NCBI GenBank assembly: GCA_012295275.1 | Contig: CM022669.1 | Coordinates: 13,135,172-13,145,171 of the forward strand | Direction: 5' to 3' | DNA: 10,000 bases | DNA from: Chrysomallon squamiferum | Lineage: Eukaryota; Mollusca; Gastropoda; Neomphalida; Peltospiridae | In this document: positions 1-7,320 of the stretch, piece by piece | How positions within the stretch are numbered: position 1 is the stretch's first letter | Layout of the letters: every line of letters starts with the position of its first letter | Translations under genes and position numbers: made by a program | Notes under the pieces: model-generated | What the model was told of the DNA's origin: nothing | Seen by the model: only the letters and a program-made list of their open reading frames with translations | Database searches by the model: none

Positions 1-195
1 TATGCTGTTATTACTACTAATAATAATACTATTGCAATTGTTACTGCTACTATTACTATTGCTACTGCTTACTACTACTAATACTACGACTACTGCACTT
101 GTTACTGCTACTATTACTATTGTTATCATCATCACTGTCATCAAAATCATCATCACCAGTGTCATCATCATCATCATCTTCATCAACATCATTAT
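1..195. repeat. Degenerate trinucleotide array (TTA/CTA/CTG then ATC)
   Basis: Mixed TTA, CTA, CTG and ACT triplets run to about 124, then ATC/ATT triplets to about 195. The array probably continues left of the window. A 24-bp segment at 38-61 recurs exactly at 99-122, a 61-bp offset, so part of the array arose by segmental duplication and not only by triplet slippage. The open reading frame across it translates to runs of Leu, Thr and Ile, as expected of a triplet array, and is not taken as a gene. Confidence 0.9.
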
Positions 196-302
196 GAGTA
201 TTAATTTAGTTTTTAAATTTTGTTGTTCAGTGAGATTTTTCTATTTGTGTCTTCTTACTCACACATTTTTCAGCCTTTGTATGTTTTCTTTCATTGGTTT
301 AC

Positions 303-327
303 AAATAAATAAATAAATAAATAAATA
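303..327. repeat. (AAAT)n microsatellite
   Basis: About six uninterrupted copies of AAAT. It contains AATAAA-like hexamers purely as a by-product of the repeat, so these are not evidence of a polyadenylation signal. Confidence 0.9.
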
Positions 328-365
328 CAAGTTGTTTCTAACAATGATATAAAAATGAGGGGGAT

Positions 366-487
366 TTTTTTATATGGTGTTGATTTCATTTATTTTTATT
401 AATACTTTTTTTTTAACATTATTATTTTTTTTCTTTATTATTATTATTTTTTTTCATTTTCTTTATTTTTTTCTTTTTTTTTTATTT
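366..487. repeat. T-rich low-complexity tract
   Basis: About 120 bp of T homopolymer runs with scattered ATT, CTTT and TTTA units. The plus strand is almost free of G, giving strong strand asymmetry. It could be a decayed homopolymer or ATT array. Nothing else is visible in it. Confidence 0.8.
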
Positions 488-813
488 CGAAAAACGTTTA
501 ATTTAATATGTTATAGCTATAATGACGACCATCAAACTCAGTGAACAAAATGTATCGGAAATAAACACGATATTGTTCTGCGAGTGAAATATGCAATTTG
601 CCTCATATGATACACCTGAAACTATTTATTATTTATTGATTATACGTCATACCAGCACGCGATGACTCACGTGCATATCACAGCCAATCATAGCGGAATT
701 AATCAATGCGTTTCCTGTAGAATAAAAAATGTCTTCCATGATGTAAATGACTATTAATATTTTCAACGTAAACCAGTGTTTTAATTGCATCGTGGTTTCC
801 GTTCGATAGTCAG
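488..813. other. Complex non-repeat segment, no gene seen
   Basis: This stretch has ordinary complexity and lies between the T-rich tract and an A25 run. No ORF of note is present in either direction. It holds a 12-bp palindrome, TTATAGCTATAA (511-522), and several motifs that resemble animal transcription factor sites between 643 and 688, listed separately. It could be an ordinary intergenic remnant, a regulatory element, or an old retroposed element whose tail is the A25 run; the sequence alone does not decide. Confidence 0.5.
643..688. promoter_or_regulatory. Clustered regulatory-type motifs (CRE half, AP-1, E-box, CCAAT)
   Basis: Within 46 bp there are TACGTCA (643-649, CRE-like half site), TGACTCA (663-669, AP-1 consensus), CACGTG (668-673, canonical E-box, overlapping the AP-1 site by two bases) and CCAAT (684-688). 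These motifs bind bZIP, bHLH and NF-Y proteins in animals. Short motifs occur by chance, and no adjacent transcription start or exon is visible, so function is only a possibility. Confidence 0.2.
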
Positions 814-838
814 AAAAAAAAAAAAAAAAAAAAAAAAA
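814..838. repeat. Poly-A run (A25)
   Basis: Twenty-five uninterrupted A residues. Such runs may be microsatellites or tails of retroposed elements. I could not find a tRNA-type promoter or a recognisable element body immediately upstream, nor a target-site duplication, so the origin is left open. Confidence 0.9.
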
Positions 839-891
839 TTATGATATGTGGTGTTTTCTTTTGCCTTTATTATGTATTTATGTTAATAGTT

Positions 892-991
892 ATTTTTCTC
901 TTTTTATTATTATTAATATTATTTATTTTAAATTATTTTTTATTATTTTTTTAACTTTTTATTATTATGATTATTATTTTTTTTTTTCTCT

Positions 992-1034
<43 letters not shown>
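892..1034. repeat. ATT/T-rich tract running into a (CT)n microsatellite
   Basis: Degenerate TTTA and ATTATT sequence passes through a T run into a nearly pure CT array at about 988-1034, with one TTCT interruption. The plus strand is all pyrimidine from about 978 to 1034, so the minus strand is a homopurine tract able in principle to form a triplex. The short ORF across it ends in Ser-Leu repeats and is not credible as a gene. Confidence 0.9.
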
Positions 1035-1036
<2 letters not shown>

Positions 1037-1098
1037 GATTTCTAACATGCATGTTTATTTTGTATCTGTATAATGGGGTATAATTAGTATGTGAGTGG

Positions 1099-1368
1099 TG
1101 TGTATGTATGTATGTATGTTTGTATGTTTGTATTATTGTATGTATGTATGTATGTATGTATGTATGTATGTATGTATGTTTGTATTATTGTATGTATGTA
1201 TGTATATATGTATGTATGCATGTATGTATGTATGTATGTATGTATGTATGTATGTATATATGTTTGTATATATGTATTATTGTATGTATGTATCTATGTA
1301 TGTATGTTTGTATGTATCTATGTATGTATGTTTGTATGTATATTTGTATGTATGTATGTGTATATGAA
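1099..1368. repeat. (TGTA)n array with higher-order repeats
   Basis: About 270 bp of TGTA repeats with TTTG, TATA, TATC and TATTATT interruptions. The TATTATT interruption recurs at 1131, 1183 and 1275. A 24-bp unit containing one TATC and one TTTG variant is repeated directly at 1289-1312 and 1313-1336. Because the unit is four bases and free of stops, all three plus frames stay open and read Met-Tyr-Val-Cys repeats; the three overlapping ORFs are therefore artefacts. Confidence 0.95.
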
Positions 1369-1660
1369 TGCGCAATATGTTTAATTCATTAAATCGTACG
1401 GCAATGATTTTGCTGAATACAAATTGCAAAAGGTGAAAATTGGTTTTGTTCTAGATATTGTTCGCGTCTGTTGTTTTCTGTTTACCAAATCCCCGGCTAT
1501 TGATAAACATACGAAATATCGAATAAAAACCTTAATAACAGAAGAAAAAAAATGTTTTCTTTTGGAATACCTTCAGGTGAAAACATCTCCGCCTTTTGTC
1601 AGCCGAATAATTAATACAGATAACAATGCGTAAATATTTACCTTAACCGCAGACGATAAG
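1369..1660. other. Complex segment with an unrecognised 69-codon ORF
   Basis: This is AT-rich non-repeat sequence. A plus-strand ORF at 1424-1633 would give a 69-residue basic peptide with no signal peptide, membrane segment or motif that I recognise. Its length is within what chance allows in DNA of this composition, and its composition (Lys, Ile, Asn, Phe) follows the AT bias. I do not call it a gene. Confidence 0.4.
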
Positions 1661-1693
1661 AAGAAGAAAAAAAAAAAAAAAAAAAAAAAAAAA
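1661..1693. repeat. AAG triplets then poly-A run (A27)
   Basis: A short AAGAAGAAG stretch leads into 27 uninterrupted A residues at 1667-1693. It may be a homopolymer microsatellite or a retroposon tail. No matching promoter elements or flanking direct repeat were identified. Confidence 0.9.
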
Positions 1694-1949
1694 TAGTAGG
1701 CAGAGAACAGAAGGAAATAAAGATTATATGTTTGCCTTCAGGGAGGTCAGATACCCAACACAAGAGAAAAGAGATTCTAGCACCGTAACGCTTTGTCACG
1801 TTTATATGATTTCCAGCTCTGCGGCGGAACGTAAAAACACTGCACGGCTCTGGCGAACGAAGACGTGCTCGGAAATAAAATGGCTTCTGAAACAAGCGAA
1901 CCCCGTGAAATTTCCATCAAATGAGCCATGGTGTTTGCTGTTAGCATAA
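1694..1949. other. GC-richer complex segment, open on both strands, not recognised
   Basis: This is one of the least AT-biased stretches of the window. A plus ORF (1728-1949, 73 codons) and a minus ORF (1638-1895, 85 codons) cover it; the minus one reads through the A27 run as a Phe block. Neither protein is recognised, and mutual overlap means at most one could be real. A pyrimidine-AG junction (TTTGCCTTCAG, 1730-1740) resembles a 3' splice site. Possible interpretations are an untranslated exon, a decayed element or plain intergenic DNA. Confidence 0.35.
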
Positions 1950-1991
1950 TTTTTTTTTTCTGTTTTTTTTTTTGTTTTTTTCTGTTTTTTT
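1950..1991. repeat. T-rich run with CTG/G interruptions
   Basis: About 40 bp of T with isolated CTG and G interruptions at roughly ten-base spacing. It is a decayed poly-T homopolymer. The overlapping ORFs translate it as Phe or Lys runs and are not genes. Confidence 0.85.
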
Positions 1992-2190
1992 GCTACTATC
2001 ATATTTGTGCACTTAAAGCCAAAACTTTGATCGTATCGCTTTCAGACACAAGGCGATTAAGACACGAGTCATTTACCACTGCTGTTATGTTCCCGGCAAA
2101 ACACGACGGGAACGCATAAACATGACGTGTATGAGGGAACAGCGATAAAATACGAGCCGATGGTTAGAAAAAAAAAATGAAGTCTTAAAT
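1992..2190. other. Complex segment with hairpin-forming inverted repeats
   Basis: About 200 bp of moderate GC sequence lacking a credible ORF. It contains a perfect 7-bp inverted repeat, GTTCCCG (2089-2095) and CGGGAAC (2107-2113), with an 11-nt loop. A further GGGAACAGC (2135-2143) could compete for pairing with the left arm, since GCTGTT is at 2081-2086 and TTCCC at 2090-2094. Confidence 0.45.
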
Positions 2191-3255
2191 GGTTTTTTAT
2201 ATTTTTTTATTATTATATATATTTATATCGTCATGCTTTGATCATCAAATTTGCGCTTTTCAATTTCTCCCGTAAGTGACGAGTAGTTAGTTGATTGCAA
2301 GTCGGTTTTGATGGAATGTCTCTTTAATATTAACAACGTGTGAGATAGGATGTTCGTAAAATAGCTCTTAAATATTAACGTTATGGAAGAGTGTATGGTT
2401 TTTTGAAGACCGGCGAGGTATTCGAATATCGGTACTTGAGAGAAAACCGATCACCATAAAAAGGGAAGTTATATTGCAGCAGCACCTTTAGATGACGAAA
2501 AATAAAGTTAGAAATATCTTCTTCATTTTCTTCTTCATCATCGTCGACGTTGTCATCTTTTTGAAGTACGATGCAACCTAAATTAACTCTAAAGATGGAG
2601 GATATGTGTTTAGATGAGAAATGGTTTTTTTTTTAAGAGAAATGTTTAAGTGCAACTGTCATAAGCGTCCATGACTTCATCATTTAGTCTGAGCAAGACA
2701 AACTCAAAGATATTTCAGTAAAATGGTTTCGTTTTAGTATCAGCAGTTCGGCAAAATCTTTAAAAGATTAGGCATTAAGCATTCACAAGATCATAAGATT
2801 TCTTTCTTTTGAACTATCATGATACTCAAATTAGCAAACGTAATAGCTTCATTGCTTCAGTAAATCATTTCTTTTTGATACACATCATTGTCAGCATTAA
2901 GCTGTTATTTAAAATATATATTTTACCCTTTTGATCGGACAGTTAATGATTTTGATTTAATCTGATGCTGAATATGGAAGAGATCACTAAAAAGAATCTG
3001 AGTATTGCCGTATTGAAAAACAAAAGCATAATTGGCTTTGTCTTTTTAATCATTTATTTCTAGAAAATGTAAACTGGCGCATTATATTTTGATATATAAA
3101 ATATTTGAGATGAAGCGTTAAAACGGGAAATGTCATGCATATGTTTTAATAAAATAAAATCTTTGACTTTAAAGTACAAAATAAACTAAAACTTAGTAAC
3201 TGAAGTACTAATTAAATTATATACGTTATACAACAGGAATAGGTAACGACAGCTG
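2191..3255. other. AT-rich stretch, no gene seen
   Basis: About 1 kb of AT-rich DNA without a usable ORF, RNA gene or long repeat. It opens with a T/TA-rich patch (2191-2227). Minor items are a 10-bp palindrome TATTCGAATA (2419-2428), a 6-bp hairpin ATCGGT/ACCGAT (2428-2433 and 2446-2451), and a short TTC/ATC triplet patch at about 2517-2560 containing the palindrome CGTCGACG (2542-2549). It is best read as intergenic or intronic sequence. Confidence 0.6.
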
Positions 3256-3338
3256 TAATAGCAACAATAAATGTCATTATCGTCATCATCATTATTGTTA
3301 CTGTTATTGCTATTATCATTGTTATCATCGTCGTTTAT
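3256..3338. repeat. Degenerate ATC/ATT/GTT trinucleotide patch
   Basis: A run of mixed AAT, CAT, ATC, GTT and TCG triplets without long perfect stretches. It resembles the left-edge array and the array near 7879, and looks like an aged trinucleotide microsatellite. Confidence 0.75.
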
Positions 3339-3898
3339 TTTAAACAGTACGTCCTTTATTTTTAAACTAATAAAAGTACATTCCTTAAGTTATTTTCGAA
3401 TTTTAAAATGTTAATGATGCAAAAGAAAATGATCTTTGCACAGCAAAAAACAACACTTTCTGATTCGTGTTTGAATTCTAACTTTCTCTTTGCTTCTGTT
3501 TCTGAATTCCTTTACGTCAGCCACCAAACAAACCACAGTTTTTGAACACAGGAGAAAGAGAAAATGTATGTTCGTGTTTGAATGTTTTTTTAATTAAGAT
3601 GAGCATTTCAGTTTAAAGAGATTTAGTTACAAAACTTTCTCTTTCTGCTAAAGAAAATTAATTAATTCTAGACGACACTCGATATTCCGTTAATCGTTAT
3701 TTATATCAAATGAAGTATTGCTGTTATTAATATCATATTACGTGATTTTAAATATTTCATTTTAATGAAGCCAGATTTAATTAATCAGCAACAAATTAGC
3801 GTAGAATTATTGGACGCAAACTGAGAAAGCTAATATTTCATTAAATGCCTCGATTAAAACGTAGCAAAATAATGAAAAGATAATTTGAAGTGTTTATT
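3339..3898. other. AT-rich stretch, no gene seen
   Basis: About 560 bp of AT-rich sequence with frequent stops in all frames. A CRE-like TACGTCA occurs at 3513-3519, and TTAATTAA-type palindromic AT clusters occur near 3657-3665 and 3778-3785. No RNA gene, mobile element or ORF can be supported. Confidence 0.6.
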
Positions 3899-3906
3899 AT
3901 TGTTGA

Positions 3907-3943
<37 letters not shown>

Positions 3944-3945
3944 GA
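3899..3945. repeat. (TTG)n microsatellite
   Basis: A nearly pure GTT array; 3908-3944 is uninterrupted at about 12 copies, with one GAT interruption near the left end. Confidence 0.95.
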
Positions 3946-3980
3946 TAATGCTTCTGTTCTTGTTACTTTTGGCATAATTT

Positions 3981-4012
<32 letters not shown>

Positions 4013-4040
4013 TAGACAGATAGACAGACAGACAGACAGA
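3981..4040. repeat. (GACA)n microsatellite
   Basis: A short GA run leads into GACA repeats with two GATA variants (about 4011-4025). It lies 36 bp from the TTG array. Nothing indicates transcription of the array. Confidence 0.95.
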
Positions 4041-4257
4041 ATGTTATATTTGATTATTTCTGATCGCCCACACCTGAAACACGATTTCGGTCTATTTTCA
4101 GAAAACTAATTCAAAATGTTTTCATGTCAATTTTATTACGTTTTGATGATTAAAAATGCTAAAACAGGATCATCACCGTCCGAAAATAAAACCATAAATT
4201 AAGTGATTTTCACCAAAACATGACACGAAAACCAAAATAAAAAGCCTGCTCTCGTTT
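4041..4257. other. AT-rich spacer, no gene seen
   Basis: About 220 bp of unique sequence between the GACA and TG arrays. No ORF, RNA or regulatory feature could be supported. Confidence 0.6.
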
Positions 4258-4263
4258 GTGCCT

Positions 4264-4420
4264 ATGTGTGTTTGTGTGTGTGTGTGTGAATGCATGCATG
4301 TGTGTTTGTGTGTGTGTGTGAATGTATGCATGTGTGCATCTGTGTGTGTGTGCCTGTATGTATACGTGTATCTGTGTTTGTGTGTATGTGTGGGTGTGCC
4401 TGTGTGTAGGTGTGTGTGTG

Positions 4421-4487
<67 letters not shown>

Positions 4488-4516
4488 TGCCTGTCTGTCT
4501 CTCTATCTGTCTGTCA
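4264..4516. repeat. (TG)n array with variants and terminal CTGT
   Basis: A variant TG array (4264-4423) passes into a pure TG stretch of about 30 copies (4424-4484) and then CTGT/CTCT units (to 4516). The left end holds a near-duplicate unit: 34 bp at 4264-4297, ending in ATGCATGC, and 32 bp at 4298-4329. Long alternating TG is prone to Z-DNA. The two overlapping ORFs here are Cys-Val repeats with no biological support. Confidence 0.95.
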
Positions 4517-4881
4517 GGATGAGTTCTGTTTTTGTTTTTATATCTTTCACTTTTAATCTGTCAGTTTTTTCTCAAGACTGGCTTTTTATTGCCGAGTTCC
4601 TTTAAGCTGTTTGGTCTTCAGTCTGACCTCGTGAACTTCACAAGGCTGCACGTGAAGTGGACGAGAGTGTAGTTAATGAATGGAATTTAAATTGGTAAGT
4701 TATATCGCCTGGGTGTAGACGAAACTGTGTCAGGTTCCAAGAGTTTGGCTTCTGGCTGTACAACACGTCAAACCTGACCGGTCTTTGACTCAGAGTTATC
4801 GCCCTTAGAAATCTGAAAACCGGTCTAAAATTGCAGACCATTAAAAATATTTTTTACGAAAACATCAGACGATCCTGTTTT
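4517..4881. other. Complex, moderate-GC segment, unrecognised
   Basis: Non-repeat sequence with less AT bias than its surroundings, especially 4600-4850. A minus ORF (4638-4841, 67 codons) has balanced residue composition but no motif that I recognise. On the plus strand, a pyrimidine-AG junction and a GTAAGT donor bound a 73-bp segment, listed separately. The palindrome GACCGGTC (4776-4783) has a partial second copy at 4819-4825. TGACTCA, the AP-1 consensus, is at 4786-4792. It could be an untranslated exon, a regulatory element or neither. Confidence 0.4.
4622..4694 (+). other. Candidate non-coding or terminal exon bounded by splice-like sites
   Basis: A pyrimidine-biased stretch ending in GGTCTTCAG (to 4621) resembles a 3' splice site, and TTG followed by GTAAGT (4695-4700) matches the 5' splice consensus. 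The 73-bp segment between has a stop in every plus frame; the longest open part is 16 codons. If spliced, it would therefore be untranslated or would end a reading frame. This is motif evidence only. Such pairs also arise by chance in 10 kb. Confidence 0.15.
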
Positions 4882-4899
4882 TATATATATATATATATA
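4882..4899. repeat. (TA)9 microsatellite
   Basis: Nine uninterrupted TA copies, preceded by a short T run. Confidence 0.9.
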
Positions 4900-5553
4900 C
4901 GTCTCACAGGAGAAGTTATTGGCTAGTCTAACTATCTCATCAGTTTGCACATAATCTGATCCACATTCATTTTATCTATATCTGTAATGTTTAAGTAAAT
5001 CATTAGAGGAATTTGTTTTTTAAGACTTTCTGGTTCCTGTCCCTTTTCTTAAAATTCTGGACGTTGAGTTTTGTTGCATAACTGAAAGAATATTATGGTC
5101 TCGTGTAATTTAATTCATTACAAAAATCGGAAGCGTTTTCTCGAAGACTGTATTATCGATAATTACCTTAAGTCGTTTGTCTTTTATTGGTGTCGCAAAT
5201 TTGCTAATCACAACAACATCATTTTATTTGTAAACGCAATAATATCTAAAACGAAGCTCTGGGATTATTTGTTTGTATCTGAAAAAAAGGATTTCATCAT
5301 AACAAGAGGAAATGTCAGAGTATATACATCATCACAAATGTGTTTTTGTTTTACTTAGTAGTTTGTTATTAGAGGTCCTCGGTCGCAAGAAAGAAAACGA
5401 ATTTAAAAATATACAAAATATGTAAACTTTTCGTTTGTTCACACTTTGTGACGGCGCGTTTTAACTGCACGTACACACTGAGTTTAACGACCGATTTAAA
5501 AGAAGAAAAGAAAAAGTTAAAACCAGCATCGTTCCCTCGATAATAGCTGAATA
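4900..5553. other. AT-rich stretch with an unrecognised 87-codon ORF
   Basis: No repeat array is present. A plus ORF at 5095-5358 (87 codons) is the longest non-repetitive ORF of the window. It is rich in Lys, Asn, Ile, Phe and Tyr, lacks a signal peptide or recognisable motif, and its composition simply tracks the AT bias. The minus strand has two overlapping ORFs covering 5369-5664, also unrecognised. I regard all as likely chance frames. Confidence 0.4.
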
Positions 5554-5679
5554 ATGGCAAACAGCGTCAATGTAGCCCACGACATTCACAAACAACTTGA
5601 ACCGCTTATGGTGAACAATGGGTCGCTCGTAAACGCAGACGATAATTTCCACATTATGGAGCATAATGGAATCATTTAG
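5554..5679 (+). CDS. Possible small ORF, 41 codons, unknown function
   Basis: The ORF begins MANSVNVAHD and ends EHNGII, then TAG. The ATG has A at -3 and G at +4, a favourable animal start context, and an in-frame TGA two codons upstream fixes the start. The peptide is hydrophilic and acidic to neutral, with no signal peptide or membrane segment. Unlike most frames here, it is not shaped by AT bias: by my count 30 of 41 codons begin with a purine and many end in C or G. I do not recognise it. It could be a micropeptide, an upstream ORF, a relic of a coding exon, or chance. Minus-strand frames are also open here, which weakens the case. Confidence 0.2.
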   Translation: MANSVNVAHDIHKQLEPLMVNNGSLVNADDNFHIMEHNGII

Positions 5680-5896
5680 AGCATTCGAGTTTTTTCTTTA
5701 AACTGAAAATGTGAAGAAAACTCGTCAAAGGAACGAGTGGAGATTGAAATAACTGTGTTATTTATATGATGACTGGTTTATTTATTAAGAACAACAAATG
5801 CCGTGTTTTGTGAGATGGACAGCTTTAATAGGCATGTCAACAGTACTTTAGTTCCGAAATAAAAGTACATGTACGCCAGCTAATTCTAGAGCGATG
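5680..5896. other. AT-rich spacer, no gene seen
   Basis: Unique sequence between the small ORF and the AAT/AAC array. It contains the 10-bp palindrome GTACATGTAC (5865-5874). No gene is supported. Confidence 0.6.
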
Positions 5897-5914
5897 TAGT
5901 AACAACAACACAAC

Positions 5915-5965
<51 letters not shown>

Positions 5966-6149
5966 TCAACAGTAATAACAGTGATTACAACAATAATCTC
6001 AACGACAACGTTAAAAAAAAATAGCAATAATATTAACGGTAACAAAGATAATAACGATAAACAACAATAATAATAGCAATAATAGCAACGATAATAATAT
6101 GAACAACAATAATAACAGTAACAACAACAACAATAATAATTAATAATAA
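5897..6149. repeat. (AAT)n / (AAC)n composite array
   Basis: A short AAC lead (from about 5900) passes into a pure AAT stretch of about 17 copies (5915-5965), followed by 180 bp of degenerate AAT, AAC, ACG and AGT triplets. On the minus strand it reads as TTA and TTG units, the same families as the arrays at 7879 and 8863. The minus ORF (5848-6045), an Ile-run peptide, is an artefact. Confidence 0.93.
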
Positions 6150-6303
6150 CTGGGATCCATCCCTACTAGATAGGACAGCAACTGATCATTACAAAACTAT
6201 AGTATTTCTGAAACTCAGACCAGTGGAAATGAACTGGACAGAATTAAAATGTTTTGTGATACAATAAGACTTAGAATGTTTTATTTTGAATTTTATTTTT
6301 TAC
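6150..6303. other. Unique spacer, no gene seen
   Basis: About 150 bp of non-repeat sequence starting abruptly at the end of the triplet array. No ORF or RNA feature is supported. Confidence 0.6.
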
Positions 6304-6413
6304 ATTAATTAATTAATTAAATTGTTTCTAATTACTATTTTTATTTTATTGTATTTTGTTTTATTTTTTCGATTAATTAATTAATTTAATTCTTTTTCAT
6401 TACTATTATTATT
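6304..6413. repeat. Direct duplication with 68-bp period, (ATTA)n-headed
   Basis: Each copy (6304-6345 and 6372-6413) begins with ATTA tandem units and continues into matching TAATT, T-rich and ATTACTATT sequence. By hand alignment, 37 of 42 positions agree. The match beyond the ATTA units suggests a true segmental duplication with later divergence, though both copies are AT-only enough that some similarity is free. Confidence 0.55.
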
Positions 6414-6506
6414 AGTAGTAATTCTTAACCATACGATTTATGAAAGTTTGACTTAACATTATTGTTATTATGTTAATAATTATGTTATAGAGGATTTTAC
6501 ATCTTC
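6414..6506. other. AT-rich spacer, no gene seen
   Basis: Short AT-rich sequence with ATT and TTAT clusters between the duplication and the T run of the possible SINE. Nothing else is visible. Confidence 0.5.
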
Positions 6507-6593
6507 TTTTTTTTTCTCAATGCCGGTAACGAGACTCGATCCAACTATCTACCAGCCAGTATCAAGATCTGAAAGAGCTTAACCCAGTCTGGT
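6507..6593 (-). mobile_element. Possible decayed tRNA-derived SINE relic
   Basis: Read on the minus strand, GGATCGAGTCT (complement of 6532-6542) matches the RNA polymerase III B-box consensus GGTTCGANTCC at 9 of 11 positions. It is followed by CGTTACCGGCA (complement of 6521-6531), which looks like the T-arm 3' side and acceptor strand of a tRNA. About 40 nt upstream, TTAAGCTCTTTC (complement of 6571-6582) sits where an A box should be and weakly resembles one. The tRNA-like body is about 72 nt, the length of a tRNA. A short A-rich tail (A9, complement of 6507-6515) follows at once. SINEs with tRNA heads are known in cephalopods. T-stem pairing is lost, so this is not a working tRNA gene. 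Other reading: a chance B-box-like string. Confidence 0.3.
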
Positions 6594-7191
6594 GTAACAC
6601 GACCTCATGTCCGATCTCTTTATCCGTTTGTTTCCGCCAATTTCCGGCTAATCCCGTGCGCCATGTTTACTTACGAAGACTAATTACGTCGAATATGTTT
6701 AATTTGCCAGACTATAGTGAAACTCGATACACCGTTTGTACGACTGGGATTGCCCGGATGTTGTTCAGAGTAGATACTAGAAAGTAAATTAACAACTCGC
6801 TCGCCGCTTGCTTTCGACAGATTAAAACGACTGAAAATAATAAATCATTTTCTGAAATTCCTACGGTCTTATTTTGAAAAGTTTTGCACTTACCTTATCG
6901 GTTTAAGTTGCCAGCTTGTCTATCAATCATATTATTGTGTATATCTTGTATATTAACACCTTTTTTTTTTTTATCATCGAGATTCCATGAAATTGAGTCT
7001 CACATTAAAAACCGTTATAACACTGTACCGTTAGATAATTTTAATCTACTTGCTATTATTTTCCGAAATTCCATTTACGTCCGTAGATAACCTTGCTAAC
7101 GGTTGTTATAGATAACATTAAATTTATTTTTATTTTATGAGATGTTCTTGAGAACGTATTTGTAATGTAAACTGTTCATCACTGATTTTTT
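6594..7191. other. Complex stretch, unrecognised ORF only
   Basis: Mixed-complexity sequence with a slightly GC-richer part at 6594-6830. It holds two neighbouring TTTCCGCC/TTTCCGGC-like words (about 6632-6649) around a CCAAT, and a small GGG-ATTG-CCC hairpin at 6746-6755. A plus ORF (6884-7090, 68 codons) encodes a peptide with a hydrophobic stretch at residues 9-32, but it starts without supporting context, includes a T-run-encoded Phe block and is not recognised. No gene is called. Confidence 0.45.
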
Positions 7192-7242
7192 GGGGGGGGG
7201 TATGTGAAAAGAAATTAATGTATTTTTCTTTTTTTTTTTTTT
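7192..7242. repeat. G9 run and T14 run
   Basis: Nine G residues (7192-7200) directly follow a T6 run; 28 bp later there is a run of 14 T (7229-7242). A G9 homopolymer stands out in such an AT-rich window. A single G run cannot by itself form an intramolecular quadruplex. Confidence 0.85.
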
Positions 7243-7320
7243 ATGATCTAGGAGAAACTGGTAATTCTGCTATATTTGGATGGAAGTTTGTGGATGATAA
7301 AACTACCATTAATATATTTT

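Noticed and set aside
814-838. A25 run as the tail of a SINE occupying 488-813
   Set aside because: Only a weak B-box-like GTTCGATAGTC lies 10 bp upstream, with no A box, tRNA body or target-site duplication seen.
1-1368. CRISPR-like or satellite array
   Set aside because: Repeats are 2-4 bp microsatellites without unique spacers of constant length; the context is eukaryotic.
1091-1392. Three overlapping plus ORFs reading Met-Tyr-Val-Cys repeats
   Set aside because: A stop-free four-base repeat keeps all three frames open with a 12-nt peptide period; there is no independent coding sign.
612-4080. Shared 11-mer ACACCTGAAAC at 612-622 and 4070-4080 as a dispersed repeat
   Set aside because: The flanks do not match, and shared 11-mers are expected by chance in 10 kb of biased sequence.
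4258-4605. 115-codon Cys/Val-rich ORF, superficially like a cysteine-rich secreted peptide
   Set aside because: The Cys-Val pattern is simply TGTGTG read in frame; no signal peptide followed by a varied mature domain is present.
5095-5358. 87-codon plus ORF as a real gene
   Set aside because: Residue use mirrors AT bias, no motif or start context stands out, and length is compatible with chance; kept only as a note in the region entry.
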